DNA from: CAIVAT01 sp964525995
GTDB lineage: Bacteria; Bacteroidota; Bacteroidia; Bacteroidales; FEN-979
NCBI GenBank assembly: GCA_964525995.1
Contig: CAZGIM010000015.1
Location: forward strand, 43,568-107,567
DNA: 64,000 bases
Direction: 5' to 3'
Shown: positions 34,487-43,165 of the stretch, piece by piece
How the letters are laid out: the number at the start of each line of letters is the position of its first letter
How positions within the stretch are numbered: position 1 is the stretch's first letter
The notes under the pieces: generated by a model
What the model was told of the DNA's origin: nothing
The model's input: only the letters and a program-made list of their open reading frames with translations
Databases searched by the model: none
Translations under genes and position numbers: made by a program

Positions 34487-37165
34487 CTATTTTATAATAG
34501 GGTAATTCTTTTCGAAAAAGCGAAGATACTGTGGAATATCTTTGTTTTTATACAAAACAGGGTAATTTTCGACCGAAATCACGAAATCGTAATAAGTTCC
34601 GGCATTCTCCAGGCGGGTAAAAATATACTTACTGTCGCGGATTCCGGTCAGGTAAACCATCGCTTTATCGCTGTTATCAAAGTTATTGATGGTGATCATC
34701 TGCCTTCGGTCATCCAGCATAATACTGTTTATCATCAATTGATCCAGGTCGTGAAACTTGGTATTGTAATCGGAAATTTTGATTTTAAGTGCATCCACAT
34801 CAACCAGATCACCATCTACTATAATTACATAGAAATGAAGGGCGTTGGGATCGAACTTGTACAATTTTGACGAGTTGTCAACTACTGCCGATGAATCAGG
34901 TGACTGATTTGCGCCCGATGAACCTGAATGTGAACCCAGGAAAGTCAGCACATTCTCGGCAAGTGGTTTTACCTTGCTGCGGGGATAATCTTTGATGACA
35001 TTGTTCATAGCGACAATCATCGAATCTACCACATCAATCTTTCCGAGAGCGAGCGCCCGCAGATAATCGAATTTGGGCATAAATGCCGTGTCGGTCGAAA
35101 ACTTCGCATGTGCAATATCAGTATTGTTGATAACCATATAATACTGCTGGTTCTGAAATGCCTTATAGGTGTCGTCGTATAATACGGAAGCCTCTGATTT
35201 TCTGGCATTTATTTCCTTGTAGAAGTTAGGATTAATCAACAATTTGGCATAATCGCTTTCAGGATAATAGGTGATGATCAGATTTTTATACTGGTCGCTT
35301 TTTGGTTGGTTTTGCAAGTGCTGGTAAAGAATGCACAGTTCATAGAGCGTTTGAACACGGTATTTGTTATCAGGATACCGTTCAAGAAGCTGTTCGAAGG
35401 TTTCTGTTGAATTACCGTAATCGCCTAAACCTTCGACATAGATAAATCCTGCTTTATAGAAGGCGTCAATAATCTGATCGTCGGAGGCTTTTATTTTCTC
35501 TTTGGTCAATGGAATGTCTTTGAGGTAATAAGCACGATCTTTCGGGTCGGTCGATTTTGCCAATATTTTACCGGATATCTTGGAAGTATCGCCGGGTACT
35601 AAGCTTAGGGTATCGGGAGATCCGGGAGATTCGGGAGAGAAAACAGCCAGGGTCTTATCGGTCAAAAACCAATTGTCTTCGAATTTCCTGCGGCCCCATT
35701 TTCTGACGAAAGTCGAAAATCCGCTCGACAAGGTAGTAGGATTGTAAAAATACCACCTGCCCTCCTTCGAGCCCACCGACTGTGTCTCCTGTTGGTTGAG
35801 CTGGCCAAAGAAATTCCGGTTTTCCTGACGCTCCATCTCCTCCATTTTCTTTTTCATCTCTTCGGCAATGAGTTTCGAAATGATTTGATCAAAAACCTTA
35901 TTCCGTTCACTTTCGGTCATATTGGCAAGTTTACGGAGACTGTCCTGGGTGCTGATGACCTGTAAATTTGAAACCAGATCGTTAAGGGTTGCGGTTCGTC
36001 GTGCAAGTTCTTTATAGTTTGGATAATCCTTTGGCAGGAACTGCATAGTACTGTCATAATAGGCTTGGGCCATCGGGTAGGTCTTTCTTCCGAAAAAGAT
36101 ATCAGCCAGTTCGAGGGAGGAAATCGATTTTTGATAGTTATTGGTACGGCTCACCGTAACAGATTTTTTATAGAAATCAATGGCCGTAGAAGTGTCGGCA
36201 TCTTTCAGGGCAATATGGGCAAGCGCGTAGTAAATCTGATCCTGAAAATCCTTGTTTTTATCATCCTTTAACATCCGGGTCATTTTTTTAATGATAAAAT
36301 CCCGGTCGCCGCTTTTGGCATCATAGCACTGGGCCAGATTTATTTTGGCATTGAATTCCATGTCGTACGTAGGAGCCTTTTTTATGACGTAGGTGTACAT
36401 TCTCGATGCTTCTGCCAGATCTCCGTTTTGCTGATAAATCTGGCCAAGGATAAACCGGCATCTTGTACTCACCTCTCCCGATGACTTGAGTTCAAGAGCT
36501 CTGAGCAGGTATGGAATCGCGCTATTATAGTTTTTCTGTAATATGTACGACTGAGCATATTCCAGGTTGACATCCGTTTCATAAGAGTCGGGCGCCTCAC
36601 CTTTGTTGATTTTGCTGAGCAGCATGTCGAGCATCGGTTCTGCCCGTGTAAAATCGCCCAACTGTACGTTCGATTTGGCCTGCCAAAGCATTGCTTCGTA
36701 TTTGATCTCGTTATCGTTATAGGTTTTAATCACAAATTCGAAGGTTCTCCTGGCCATCGGATAATCCTGTTTGTAGAAGTAACTTTTCCCGATCAGAAGG
36801 TAGGCATCATCGATCCACTTTACATATTCCTTGCGGTTAAAGGTCATCGAATGTTTATTGATCGCTTTAGAGGCCTTTTTTATCGCGATGTCGGTATATT
36901 GCGAGAGTTTGGTTGCGCTGGTACGGTCTCCATAATTGAATACCGGTAAAATAAGAGCATAATTATCCTTAATGCTTGATTCGTAATCCTTCAACCCGGT
37001 ACGGAGGTTATCCATTCCGTTCCAATAAACGTTATAATGGGAAGTGAGGTTATGATAAGTTCTGCGGACAAAGGTGTTTTTCTTGGTTGAACAACCGCCC
37101 GAAATCAATAATCCTGCGATAAGAAGAACCCCTGCAAGCCGGGAAAAAAACAGTTTCGCTTTCAA
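34487..37165 (-). CDS. porW: T9SS-associated TPR lipoprotein PorW/SprE
   Basis: 892 residues. The lipoprotein signal ends with LLISGGC (Cys25), followed by STKKNTFVRRTYHNLTSHYNVYWNG, a segment typical of PorW/SprE. Many tetratricopeptide-like repeats follow (about residues 110-400), then a middle linker and more repeats. PorW is needed for type IX secretion in Porphyromonas gingivalis and gliding in Flavobacterium and interacts with the PorN/GldN ring. The gene heads a minus-strand operon with bactofilin and AtpZ. A TATTTTTG -7 element lies 42 bases upstream. Confidence 0.87.
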   Translation of the reverse strand: MKAKLFFSRLAGVLLIAGLLISGGCSTKKNTFVRRTYHNLTSHYNVYWNGMDNLRTGLKDYESSIKDNYALILPVFNYGDRTSATKLSQYTDIAIKKASKAINKHSMTFNRKEYVKWIDDAYLLIGKSYFYKQDYPMARRTFEFVIKTYNDNEIKYEAMLWQAKSNVQLGDFTRAEPMLDMLLSKINKGEAPDSYETDVNLEYAQSYILQKNYNSAIPYLLRALELKSSGEVSTRCRFILGQIYQQNGDLAEASRMYTYVIKKAPTYDMEFNAKINLAQCYDAKSGDRDFIIKKMTRMLKDDKNKDFQDQIYYALAHIALKDADTSTAIDFYKKSVTVSRTNNYQKSISSLELADIFFGRKTYPMAQAYYDSTMQFLPKDYPNYKELARRTATLNDLVSNLQVISTQDSLRKLANMTESERNKVFDQIISKLIAEEMKKKMEEMERQENRNFFGQLNQQETQSVGSKEGRWYFYNPTTLSSGFSTFVRKWGRRKFEDNWFLTDKTLAVFSPESPGSPDTLSLVPGDTSKISGKILAKSTDPKDRAYYLKDIPLTKEKIKASDDQIIDAFYKAGFIYVEGLGDYGNSTETFEQLLERYPDNKYRVQTLYELCILYQHLQNQPKSDQYKNLIITYYPESDYAKLLINPNFYKEINARKSEASVLYDDTYKAFQNQQYYMVINNTDIAHAKFSTDTAFMPKFDYLRALALGKIDVVDSMIVAMNNVIKDYPRSKVKPLAENVLTFLGSHSGSSGANQSPDSSAVVDNSSKLYKFDPNALHFYVIIVDGDLVDVDALKIKISDYNTKFHDLDQLMINSIMLDDRRQMITINNFDNSDKAMVYLTGIRDSKYIFTRLENAGTYYDFVISVENYPVLYKNKDIPQYLRFFEKNYPIIK

Positions 37166-37206
37166 ATTTACCTGGTACTTATAAACAGTTACTAACTATA
37201 ATTTTA

Positions 37207-37214
37207 CAAAAATA
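37207..37214 (-). promoter_or_regulatory. Bacteroidetes -7 element for the porW operon
   Basis: The minus strand reads TATTTTTG, matching TAnnTTTG, 42 bases before the porW start. It lies in an A/T-rich stretch, so chance matching is more likely than for the other sites. Confidence 0.4.
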
Positions 37215-37265
37215 TTTTAATTTTTTGAATTAGGCCCGGTCATTCCTTAGATTTATCCGAACGGA

Positions 37266-37305
37266 TCATGTTTCGGTTACAACACGGGCCGGTTCCGAAA
37301 TGATA
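37266..37305 (+). repeat. Inverted repeat in the porW/M23 divergent region
   Basis: ATCATGTTTCGG (37266-37277 approx.) pairs with CCGAAATGAT (37295-37304) with a small bulge. A second pair, GGCCCG (37233-37238) and CGGGCC (37285-37290), overlaps it. The 235-base gap separates porW (minus) from the M23 peptidase (plus), so these could be an operator or RNA structure. Confidence 0.35.
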
Positions 37306-37400
37306 AGCTCAGGGTCCCTGCAGCGAAATGAACCGCAATTTGTCAAGAAGCGTATAATTTTCCGATATTTGCAGCGTTTTCAGAATCAGTTGACAAGAAG

Positions 37401-38288
37401 ATGAGAGCCGCGAAAACGGAGAAAAAAGTTAAGTGGACCCAGAAATGGCGGAACAAGTATCGGCTGGTCTTTATGACAGATGATACCCTGGAAGAACGCT
37501 TCACGTTCCGGCTGTCACGCATGAATGTTTTTATTGCCTTAGGGACCCTGGCCATTATCCTCATTTTTCTGACTTCGATCCTGATCGCTTTCACACCATT
37601 GCGTGAATACATTCCCGGATATACGAATGTCGGACTTACCAAAAGGCTATACCGGCTTCAAATCAGGACCGATTCGATCGAACGCGATCTGGTCAGGAAA
37701 GAACAATTTTTGAAAAGTATAAAGGATATTATAAATGGGAGGGATTTACCTGCCGAACAGCCCCTTGCCAAAGATACCATGCGCCGGTACCGGGATGTGA
37801 AGCTGAAACGGTCGCCTGAAGATTCGTTACTCCGACTGGAGGTGGAGAATCAGACCAAATACAGTCTTTACAAAATAGAAAACAAGGAAGGCTCTACACT
37901 TAAAAAACCGAATATCGGGGGAATGGTCTTTTTCACACCGGTTAAAGGTATCGTTACCAATAAATTCGATCCTGCCCGCAGACATTTTGGAATCGATATC
38001 GTCTCGAAGCAAAATGAAGCAGTTAAAGCGGTTCTTGATGGCACGGTACTTTTAGCAGTCTGGACTGTTGAGACCGGTTATGTGATCATGGTATCCCATC
38101 CGGGGAATGTGGTGTCGGTTTACAAGCATAATTCAGCGCTCCTGAAAAAATCAGGCGACTTGGTCAATGCCGGTGAACCCATCGCCATCATCGGGCAGAC
38201 CGGAGAATTGGCCAATGGGCCACATTTGCATTTTGAGCTGTGGAACGATGGTAATCCGGTAAATCCGCAAGACTATATTAAATTTTAA
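37401..38288 (+). CDS. Membrane-anchored M23 (LytM-like) peptidase
   Basis: 295 residues. A cytoplasmic basic segment is followed by one TM helix (about 43-64), a coiled or linker region with RLQIRTDSIERDLVRKEQF (about 84-103), and an M23 domain from about residue 175. The zinc and catalytic residues are all present: His195 and Asp199 (HFGID), His243, and His275/His277 (HLH). It therefore looks active, not a degenerate LytM regulator. It cleaves peptide cross-links in peptidoglycan, probably during growth or division. It is divergent from porW. Confidence 0.9.
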   Translation: MRAAKTEKKVKWTQKWRNKYRLVFMTDDTLEERFTFRLSRMNVFIALGTLAIILIFLTSILIAFTPLREYIPGYTNVGLTKRLYRLQIRTDSIERDLVRKEQFLKSIKDIINGRDLPAEQPLAKDTMRRYRDVKLKRSPEDSLLRLEVENQTKYSLYKIENKEGSTLKKPNIGGMVFFTPVKGIVTNKFDPARRHFGIDIVSKQNEAVKAVLDGTVLLAVWTVETGYVIMVSHPGNVVSVYKHNSALLKKSGDLVNAGEPIAIIGQTGELANGPHLHFELWNDGNPVNPQDYIKF

Positions 38289-38368
38289 ACCGTTGGAAAA
38301 TACCTTAGTATTCCAAACTATTGTGGATAGATAAGGATTTAAAGAATGACTTTTTAAATTGACACGAA

Positions 38369-38376
38369 TAACTTTG
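38369..38376 (+). promoter_or_regulatory. Bacteroidetes -7 element for dxr
   Basis: TAACTTTG matches TAnnTTTG and ends 11 bases before the dxr GTG, so the mRNA leader would be very short. A hairpin of TTGGAA/TTCCAA type at 38293-38316 lies between the M23 gene and this promoter. Confidence 0.5.
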
Positions 38377-38387
38377 AATAACAGGCT

Positions 38388-39557
38388 GTGAAAAAAAGTA
38401 TTGCCATTTTAGGCTCAACTGGCAGCATCGGCGTCCAGGCTTTGGAAGTTGTGAGGAGTCATCCCCAGCTTTTTGAGGTCGAGGTTTTGACGGCTCAGAA
38501 CAATTGTGAATTATTGATCCGGCAGGCAGCGGAGTTTCTACCGAATGCCGTAGTCATTGGAAATAAATCCTATTTTCCCAGAGTAAAAGATGCGCTTCAA
38601 GCGTTGCCTGTAAAAGTTTATACCGGTGAAGAGGCTATTTCTCAGGTAGTCGAAATGGAATCAATCGATCTGGTATTGTGTGCGTTAGTTGGATACTCGG
38701 GCCTGAGTCCGGTTTTGAATGCCATCAAGGCGGGGAAAAATATTGCACTTGCCAATAAGGAGAGCCTGGTTGTTGCCGGTGATCTGGTCATGGAAGCCGC
38801 ACAGCGTAACCATGTCGCCATTATTCCGGTTGATTCGGAACATTCTGCCATTTTCCAGTGTCTTGCCGGCGAGCAGGAACGTTCGGTTGAAAGGATCATT
38901 CTTACCGCCTCAGGCGGACCCTTCCGGGGGATGAACAGGGCCGACTTGCAGCAGGTTACCCGCGAAGCAGCCTTGAACCATCCTAATTGGAAAATGGGTC
39001 ATAAAATAACGATCGATTCCGCTTCACTCATGAACAAGGGACTTGAGGTCATCGAAGCCCGGTGGCTCTTTAGTATTCCGCCATCCAAGATTGATGTGGT
39101 CATCCACCCTCAGTCGATCATCCATTCCATGGTCCAGTTTATCGACGGATCGGTGAAAGCACAATTGGGACCACCCGATATGAAGTTACCAATTCTTTAC
39201 GCATTCGGGTACCCGGTGCGGATATACTCTGATCAGCCCCGGTTTACTTTTGGTGCCGATACCACCCTGACCTTTGAACCCCCTGACACGGAGCTGTTCG
39301 GTAACCTCCGTTTGGCTTACCAGGCCCTGGAGCAGGGAGGAAATATGCCTTGTGTGTTAAATGCTGCCAATGAAGCAGCAGTTCATGCATTTTTAAAGGA
39401 AAGGATCTCGTTCTTAGCCATGACCCGGGTCATTGAATATTGTCTGGAGCGGGCCTATTTTATTCAGAAACCGACTTTTGAGGATTACAGCAAGACGCAC
39501 GCTGTTACGCTTGAATCTGCCGATAATTTCATAACACAACTAACAAAAAATAATTAA
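38388..39557 (+). CDS. dxr: 1-deoxy-D-xylulose 5-phosphate reductoisomerase
   Basis: 389 residues. The NADPH motif is ILGSTGSIG at residues 7-15; ANKESLVVAG, PVDSEHSAIFQ and TASGGPFRG are family signatures, with the metal-binding Asp/Glu in these segments and in NKGLEVIEA. It converts DXP to MEP, the committed step of the MEP isoprenoid route. The start codon is GTG (38388), fixed by the closely spaced promoter. rseP follows 10 bases later, in the same transcript. Confidence 0.96.
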   Translation: MKKSIAILGSTGSIGVQALEVVRSHPQLFEVEVLTAQNNCELLIRQAAEFLPNAVVIGNKSYFPRVKDALQALPVKVYTGEEAISQVVEMESIDLVLCALVGYSGLSPVLNAIKAGKNIALANKESLVVAGDLVMEAAQRNHVAIIPVDSEHSAIFQCLAGEQERSVERIILTASGGPFRGMNRADLQQVTREAALNHPNWKMGHKITIDSASLMNKGLEVIEARWLFSIPPSKIDVVIHPQSIIHSMVQFIDGSVKAQLGPPDMKLPILYAFGYPVRIYSDQPRFTFGADTTLTFEPPDTELFGNLRLAYQALEQGGNMPCVLNAANEAAVHAFLKERISFLAMTRVIEYCLERAYFIQKPTFEDYSKTHAVTLESADNFITQLTKNN

Positions 39558-39567
39558 ACCATACCGC

Positions 39568-40887
39568 ATGGAAATTCTGATAAAAATAATTCAGTTATTA
39601 CTCAGCTTGTCGATCCTCGTGATCTTTCACGAATTTGGTCATTATATAGCCGCACGAATTTTCAAGACAAGAGTCGAGAAGTTCTACCTCTTTTTCGATC
39701 CCTGGTTTTCGTTGTTCAAGTTTAAAAAAGGTGAGACCGAGTATGGAGTTGGTTGGGTTCCCTTGGGAGGATACGTTAAAATATCGGGAATGATAGATGA
39801 ATCGATGGACCGTGAGCAGATGAAACAACCACCCCAACCCTGGGAGTTCAGATCAAAACCGGCCTGGCAACGTCTGATCATCATGTTGGCCGGAGTCACA
39901 GTCAATGTTTTGTTAGCGGTTGCCATCTACATCGTAATGCTTACTGTTTGGGGCGAGCAATATCTGCCGACAACGGAAGTAAAATACGGGATCACGGTCG
40001 ATTCGTTGGGTTATGAGATGGGTCTGCGAAACGGCGACCGTATTGTATCAATCGATCATAAAGCGGTGGATGATTTTGCTTCCATTCCCAAAACCATCAT
40101 ATTGGAAGAGGCTAAATCGATCCAGGTGGTTCGCGACGGTCTGCCGACCGATATCAAGATACCGGCAGGGTTTATCAGTAAAATGATCAAGCATACCTCA
40201 CCTGATTTTATCTCGGTCAGATTTCCGTTCGAAGCGGGAAAATTTGCTCCCGGATCAGCAGCAGAGGCCGCCGGGATAAAAATCAATGACCGGATTATCG
40301 GATTAAATGATTCAATTCTGCTCTATTTTGACCAATTCAGGTCAGCCATCCAGACCTTTAAAAAGTCGCAGGTAAAAGTGATGGTTCTTAGAGGGCCTGA
40401 TACCTTACAGATCGCTGTTCGGGTTCCCAACGAGGGTTTAATTGGTGTTTATCCCAAAAGCCCTGCTCAATTTTTGACTTTCAAAGAAAAGGACTATAAC
40501 CTGATTTCAGCGATGCCAGCCGGTTTTGTGAAGACTTTCGACGGGGCATGGAATTATCTCAAATCCATTAAACTGTTATTCTCTCAGGAAAAAGCCTATG
40601 AGTCGGTCGGCGGATTTATCAGTATCGGGAATATTTTCCCCTCAACCTGGGACTGGCATGCATTCTGGTCACTCACGGCATTTCTTTCAATAATGCTTGC
40701 CATCCTCAATGTGCTGCCTATTCCGGCGCTTGACGGAGGGCACGTCATGTTTCTATTGTACGAGATCATCTTTCGTCGCAAACCCAGCGATAAATTCATG
40801 GAGTACGCACAAATCATAGGCATGGCGCTGCTTTTCGCGTTGCTAATCTTTGCAAACGGTCAGGATATTATGAAACTCTTCAGGTAG
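39568..40887 (+). CDS. rseP: Site-2 protease RseP (intramembrane zinc metalloprotease)
   Basis: 439 residues. HEFGH at 21-25 lies in the first TM helix and supplies the zinc ligands and the catalytic Glu; LDGG at 388-391 supplies the third ligand. PDZ domains fill the periplasmic loop (MGLRNGDRIVSIDHKAV, then AEAAGIKINDRIIGLNDS). RseP cleaves membrane anti-sigma factors within the membrane, and also clears signal-peptide remnants. It is a natural candidate to process the two anti-sigma-like proteins in this window, though that is inference. The pairing with dxr is common in Bacteroidetes. Confidence 0.95.
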   Translation: MEILIKIIQLLLSLSILVIFHEFGHYIAARIFKTRVEKFYLFFDPWFSLFKFKKGETEYGVGWVPLGGYVKISGMIDESMDREQMKQPPQPWEFRSKPAWQRLIIMLAGVTVNVLLAVAIYIVMLTVWGEQYLPTTEVKYGITVDSLGYEMGLRNGDRIVSIDHKAVDDFASIPKTIILEEAKSIQVVRDGLPTDIKIPAGFISKMIKHTSPDFISVRFPFEAGKFAPGSAAEAAGIKINDRIIGLNDSILLYFDQFRSAIQTFKKSQVKVMVLRGPDTLQIAVRVPNEGLIGVYPKSPAQFLTFKEKDYNLISAMPAGFVKTFDGAWNYLKSIKLLFSQEKAYESVGGFISIGNIFPSTWDWHAFWSLTAFLSIMLAILNVLPIPALDGGHVMFLLYEIIFRRKPSDKFMEYAQIIGMALLFALLIFANGQDIMKLFR

Positions 40888-40890
40888 GGG

Positions 40891-40952
40891 ACAATGGACA
40901 ATGGACAATGGAAAATGGACAATGGATAATGGACAATGGAAAATGGAAAACG
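40891..40952 (+). repeat. Tandem repeat of GGACAAT/GGAAAAT-type units
   Basis: About nine imperfect 7-base units (ACAATGG, AAAATGG, ATAATGG) fill the gap after rseP. Read on the other strand they match the TTTTCCATT units at 31321-31376, including the flanking TCGTTTTCCA. It is non-coding and looks like a dispersed intergenic repeat. Confidence 0.75.
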
Positions 40953-41000
40953 AAGTTATTCCTAATGCCCAATACCTGATTTTGACTTTTGACTTTTTTA

Positions 41001-41897
41001 TTAGTTTGCTACCTTCTCTTTCAATGATTTAAATCCTTCGCCTAAGATCTCGGTTGCATCGATTACCGTCAAAAAAGCCTTAGGATCTATCTGATGGATA
41101 TACTCTTCCAGTAACGCCAGCTCCCTTCTGCTAACCACCGTGAAAATGATCTTTCGCTCGGCCATGTTGAACATCCCTTTCCCCTCAATATAAGTACCGC
41201 CGCGGTTCAGGTTGTTGATGATCTTGTCACGGATCTCTTCATGCTTTTCGGAGATGATGAAGAGGCTTTTATCGTAGCTGACTCCCTCCAGCACTACGTC
41301 GATCACCTTACCGGTCACAAAGATGACAATCCAACTATAGAGAGGGATTTTCCAGTCCTGGAACACCAATAACCCGATCAGCACAATGGCCGAGTCAACA
41401 TAGATCAGGAGCATACCCAGAGGCATTTTGGTATATTTAGCAATGATCATAGCCACGATATCGGTTCCACCCGAAGTGGCCTTTGATCTGAAGATTAGGC
41501 CCAGTCCCAACCCTGCCAAAACCCCTCCGAAAAGGGATGAGAGCAGCGCATCACCCTCAACCAGGGGTTCAAATCCCCAGATGTATGTAAGGGTATCGGT
41601 GAAGATGGCGGTAAGGGAAAAACCAAGAACGGTCTTAAAGCCGAACCGGGGCCCCAGAATCTTAACCCCAATGATGGTCAGGGGAATGTCGAAGCATAAG
41701 GCAACAAGACCGACCGGCGTGTTAAACATATAATGCAGGACGATGGAGATACCGTAAACGCCTCCAGGCACGATTTTGTAGGGGGTTATGAAGAAAACAA
41801 AGGCAGCCGCCAAAATGAAGGCGCCAAGGATGATCAGACTGTAGGAAATGAACCATTTACGTGTAAATGGTTTTTCTTTGAGCATGAAAAAAGCCAT
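41001..41897 (-). CDS. YitT-family membrane protein (DUF161/DUF2179)
   Basis: 298 residues with five or six TM helices and a C-terminal cytoplasmic domain that begins near SYDKSLFIISEKHEEIRDKII, the DUF2179 region with GMFNMAERKIIFTVVSRREL. PGGVYGISIVLHY and ATSGGTDIVAMIIAKYTKMPLG are the conserved YitT segments. The family's function is not established. The ATG at 41885 is an alternative start. A TATCTTTG element lies 34 bases upstream. Confidence 0.88.
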   Translation of the reverse strand: MAFFMLKEKPFTRKWFISYSLIILGAFILAAAFVFFITPYKIVPGGVYGISIVLHYMFNTPVGLVALCFDIPLTIIGVKILGPRFGFKTVLGFSLTAIFTDTLTYIWGFEPLVEGDALLSSLFGGVLAGLGLGLIFRSKATSGGTDIVAMIIAKYTKMPLGMLLIYVDSAIVLIGLLVFQDWKIPLYSWIVIFVTGKVIDVVLEGVSYDKSLFIISEKHEEIRDKIINNLNRGGTYIEGKGMFNMAERKIIFTVVSRRELALLEEYIHQIDPKAFLTVIDATEILGEGFKSLKEKVAN

Positions 41898-41931
41898 AAT
41901 ACAAATTTTTTAAGGATCGCTAAACCGAATG

Positions 41932-41939
41932 CAAAGATA
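41932..41939 (-). promoter_or_regulatory. Bacteroidetes -7 element for the yitT-like gene
   Basis: The minus strand reads TATCTTTG, matching TAnnTTTG, about 35 bases before the start. Confidence 0.55.
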
Positions 41940-41959
41940 TTGGATTGTCACACAATGCA

Positions 41960-41998
41960 GGCTTCTAAAGTACGTTATCATTCAAACATTTTGAAGCC
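41960..41998 (+). repeat. Inverted repeat upstream of porP
   Basis: GGCTTC (41960-41965) pairs with GAAGCC (41993-41998), extended by a few bases with a mismatch. It lies between the yitT promoter and the porP start. It could be an operator; the short stem makes chance possible. Confidence 0.3.
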
Positions 41999-42001
41999 GT
42001 C

Positions 42002-43063
42002 ATGGTTGTATTACAAAAAAAAACTGTACTTTTATCCCGTTTTTTTCATGAACCCGACAACCCATTGCCGACTCTGTTAAAATCTGCAAACGACATACTG
42101 TCCGGGAGGCATTTATTATATCTCCTTGTTTCAATCCTTTTCTCCGGGATCTCTGAAGGTTTCGCGCAGCAACCGACGTTGATCACCCACTATATGTTTA
42201 CCAACATGGCCATTAATCCGGCCTGTGCAGGCGATGGCGGGGGCATAACTGTTACTGGACTGACCCGACAGCAATGGATGGGGTTCAAGGATCCTGACGG
42301 TACCAAAACATCTCCGCAAACTTACCTGCTCACTGCCGATGCGCCGATACGGGTATTGCATGGCGGAATAGGTGGAATGATTTGCCAGGATCAGCTTGGT
42401 TTTTACAAGACCATCTGCGTGAAACTCGGCTATGCTTATCGCATGGAAGCCGGCAACGGCGATCTCTCCTTTGGGTTGCAGGGGATTCTGCAGAATGGTA
42501 CCTTTGATTTTTCGAAGTTTGACCTGGGACAGGGAGCCGGAAACATTTCCGAGGATCCTGCTTTAAGAGATATTAACGGTAAAACAACGGATATGTCGAT
42601 TGATATGGGCGCCGGAATTTTTTACCGGGTGGCAGATAAATATTTTGTTGGCTTATCGGCAGAAAATTTACTTCAGTCAAAATCGAAAAAAATCGTTTAT
42701 CAGGCAAGGCGAACATTTTATCTGACAGGTGGATACGAATGGATTATTCCAAATCATCCGGCCTTTGAGATATTGCCTTCAGCCATTTTCATGTACGATG
42801 GGGGTGCTTTTCAGTTTAATATAGATGCCTTGTTGATGTACAACAAGAAATTTTATGGCGGATTAGGGTACCGTTGGCAGGACGCTGTTTCCGTACTTGC
42901 TGGCTTGAATATCAAAGGGGTGAAGGTAGGGCTATCGTATGATATCTGTACTTCTTCCATGACTAAGTATAACAGTGGAGGACTTGAGGTTATGGTTAGT
43001 TACTGTTTCAAGATCGACACCGATAAATTCAGGAAAAGTTACCGAAATACCCGGTTCTTGTAA
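42002..43063 (+). CDS. porP: T9SS outer membrane protein PorP/SprF family
   Basis: 353 residues from the first ATG. A hydrophobic segment, LLYLLVSILFSGISEGFA, is followed by QQPTLITHYMFTNMAINPACAG, the signature start of PorP/SprF proteins; the remainder is beta-barrel-like. The family is required for T9SS function or attachment of SprB-like adhesins and binds GldK/PorK partners. It directly precedes gldK, giving the standard order. The start is doubtful: a TACTTTTA promoter-like element at 42027 lies inside the long N-terminus, so translation may begin at the TTG at 42065. Confidence 0.9.
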   Translation: MVVLQKKTVLLSRFFHEPDNPLPTLLKSANDILSGRHLLYLLVSILFSGISEGFAQQPTLITHYMFTNMAINPACAGDGGGITVTGLTRQQWMGFKDPDGTKTSPQTYLLTADAPIRVLHGGIGGMICQDQLGFYKTICVKLGYAYRMEAGNGDLSFGLQGILQNGTFDFSKFDLGQGAGNISEDPALRDINGKTTDMSIDMGAGIFYRVADKYFVGLSAENLLQSKSKKIVYQARRTFYLTGGYEWIIPNHPAFEILPSAIFMYDGGAFQFNIDALLMYNKKFYGGLGYRWQDAVSVLAGLNIKGVKVGLSYDICTSSMTKYNSGGLEVMVSYCFKIDTDKFRKSYRNTRFL

Positions 43064-43074
43064 AAGAATTTGTA

Positions 43075-43082
43075 TAAATTTG
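43075..43082 (+). promoter_or_regulatory. Bacteroidetes -7 element for gldKLMN
   Basis: TAAATTTG matches TAnnTTTG and stands 84 bases before the gldK start in the porP-gldK gap. It suggests gldKLMN can be transcribed separately from porP. Confidence 0.5.
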
Positions 43083-43165
43083 CCGTTTTTATTGAAAAAA
43101 CACATTATTCATATAATATCTTTCGATACGAAGCGTTATTTTTCATCCATTAATCGGCCAAAAAA

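Noticed and set aside
37166..37400. tRNA or other structured RNA gene in the porW/M23 gap
   Set aside because: The paired segments do not form a cloverleaf and no acceptor or T-loop consensus is present.
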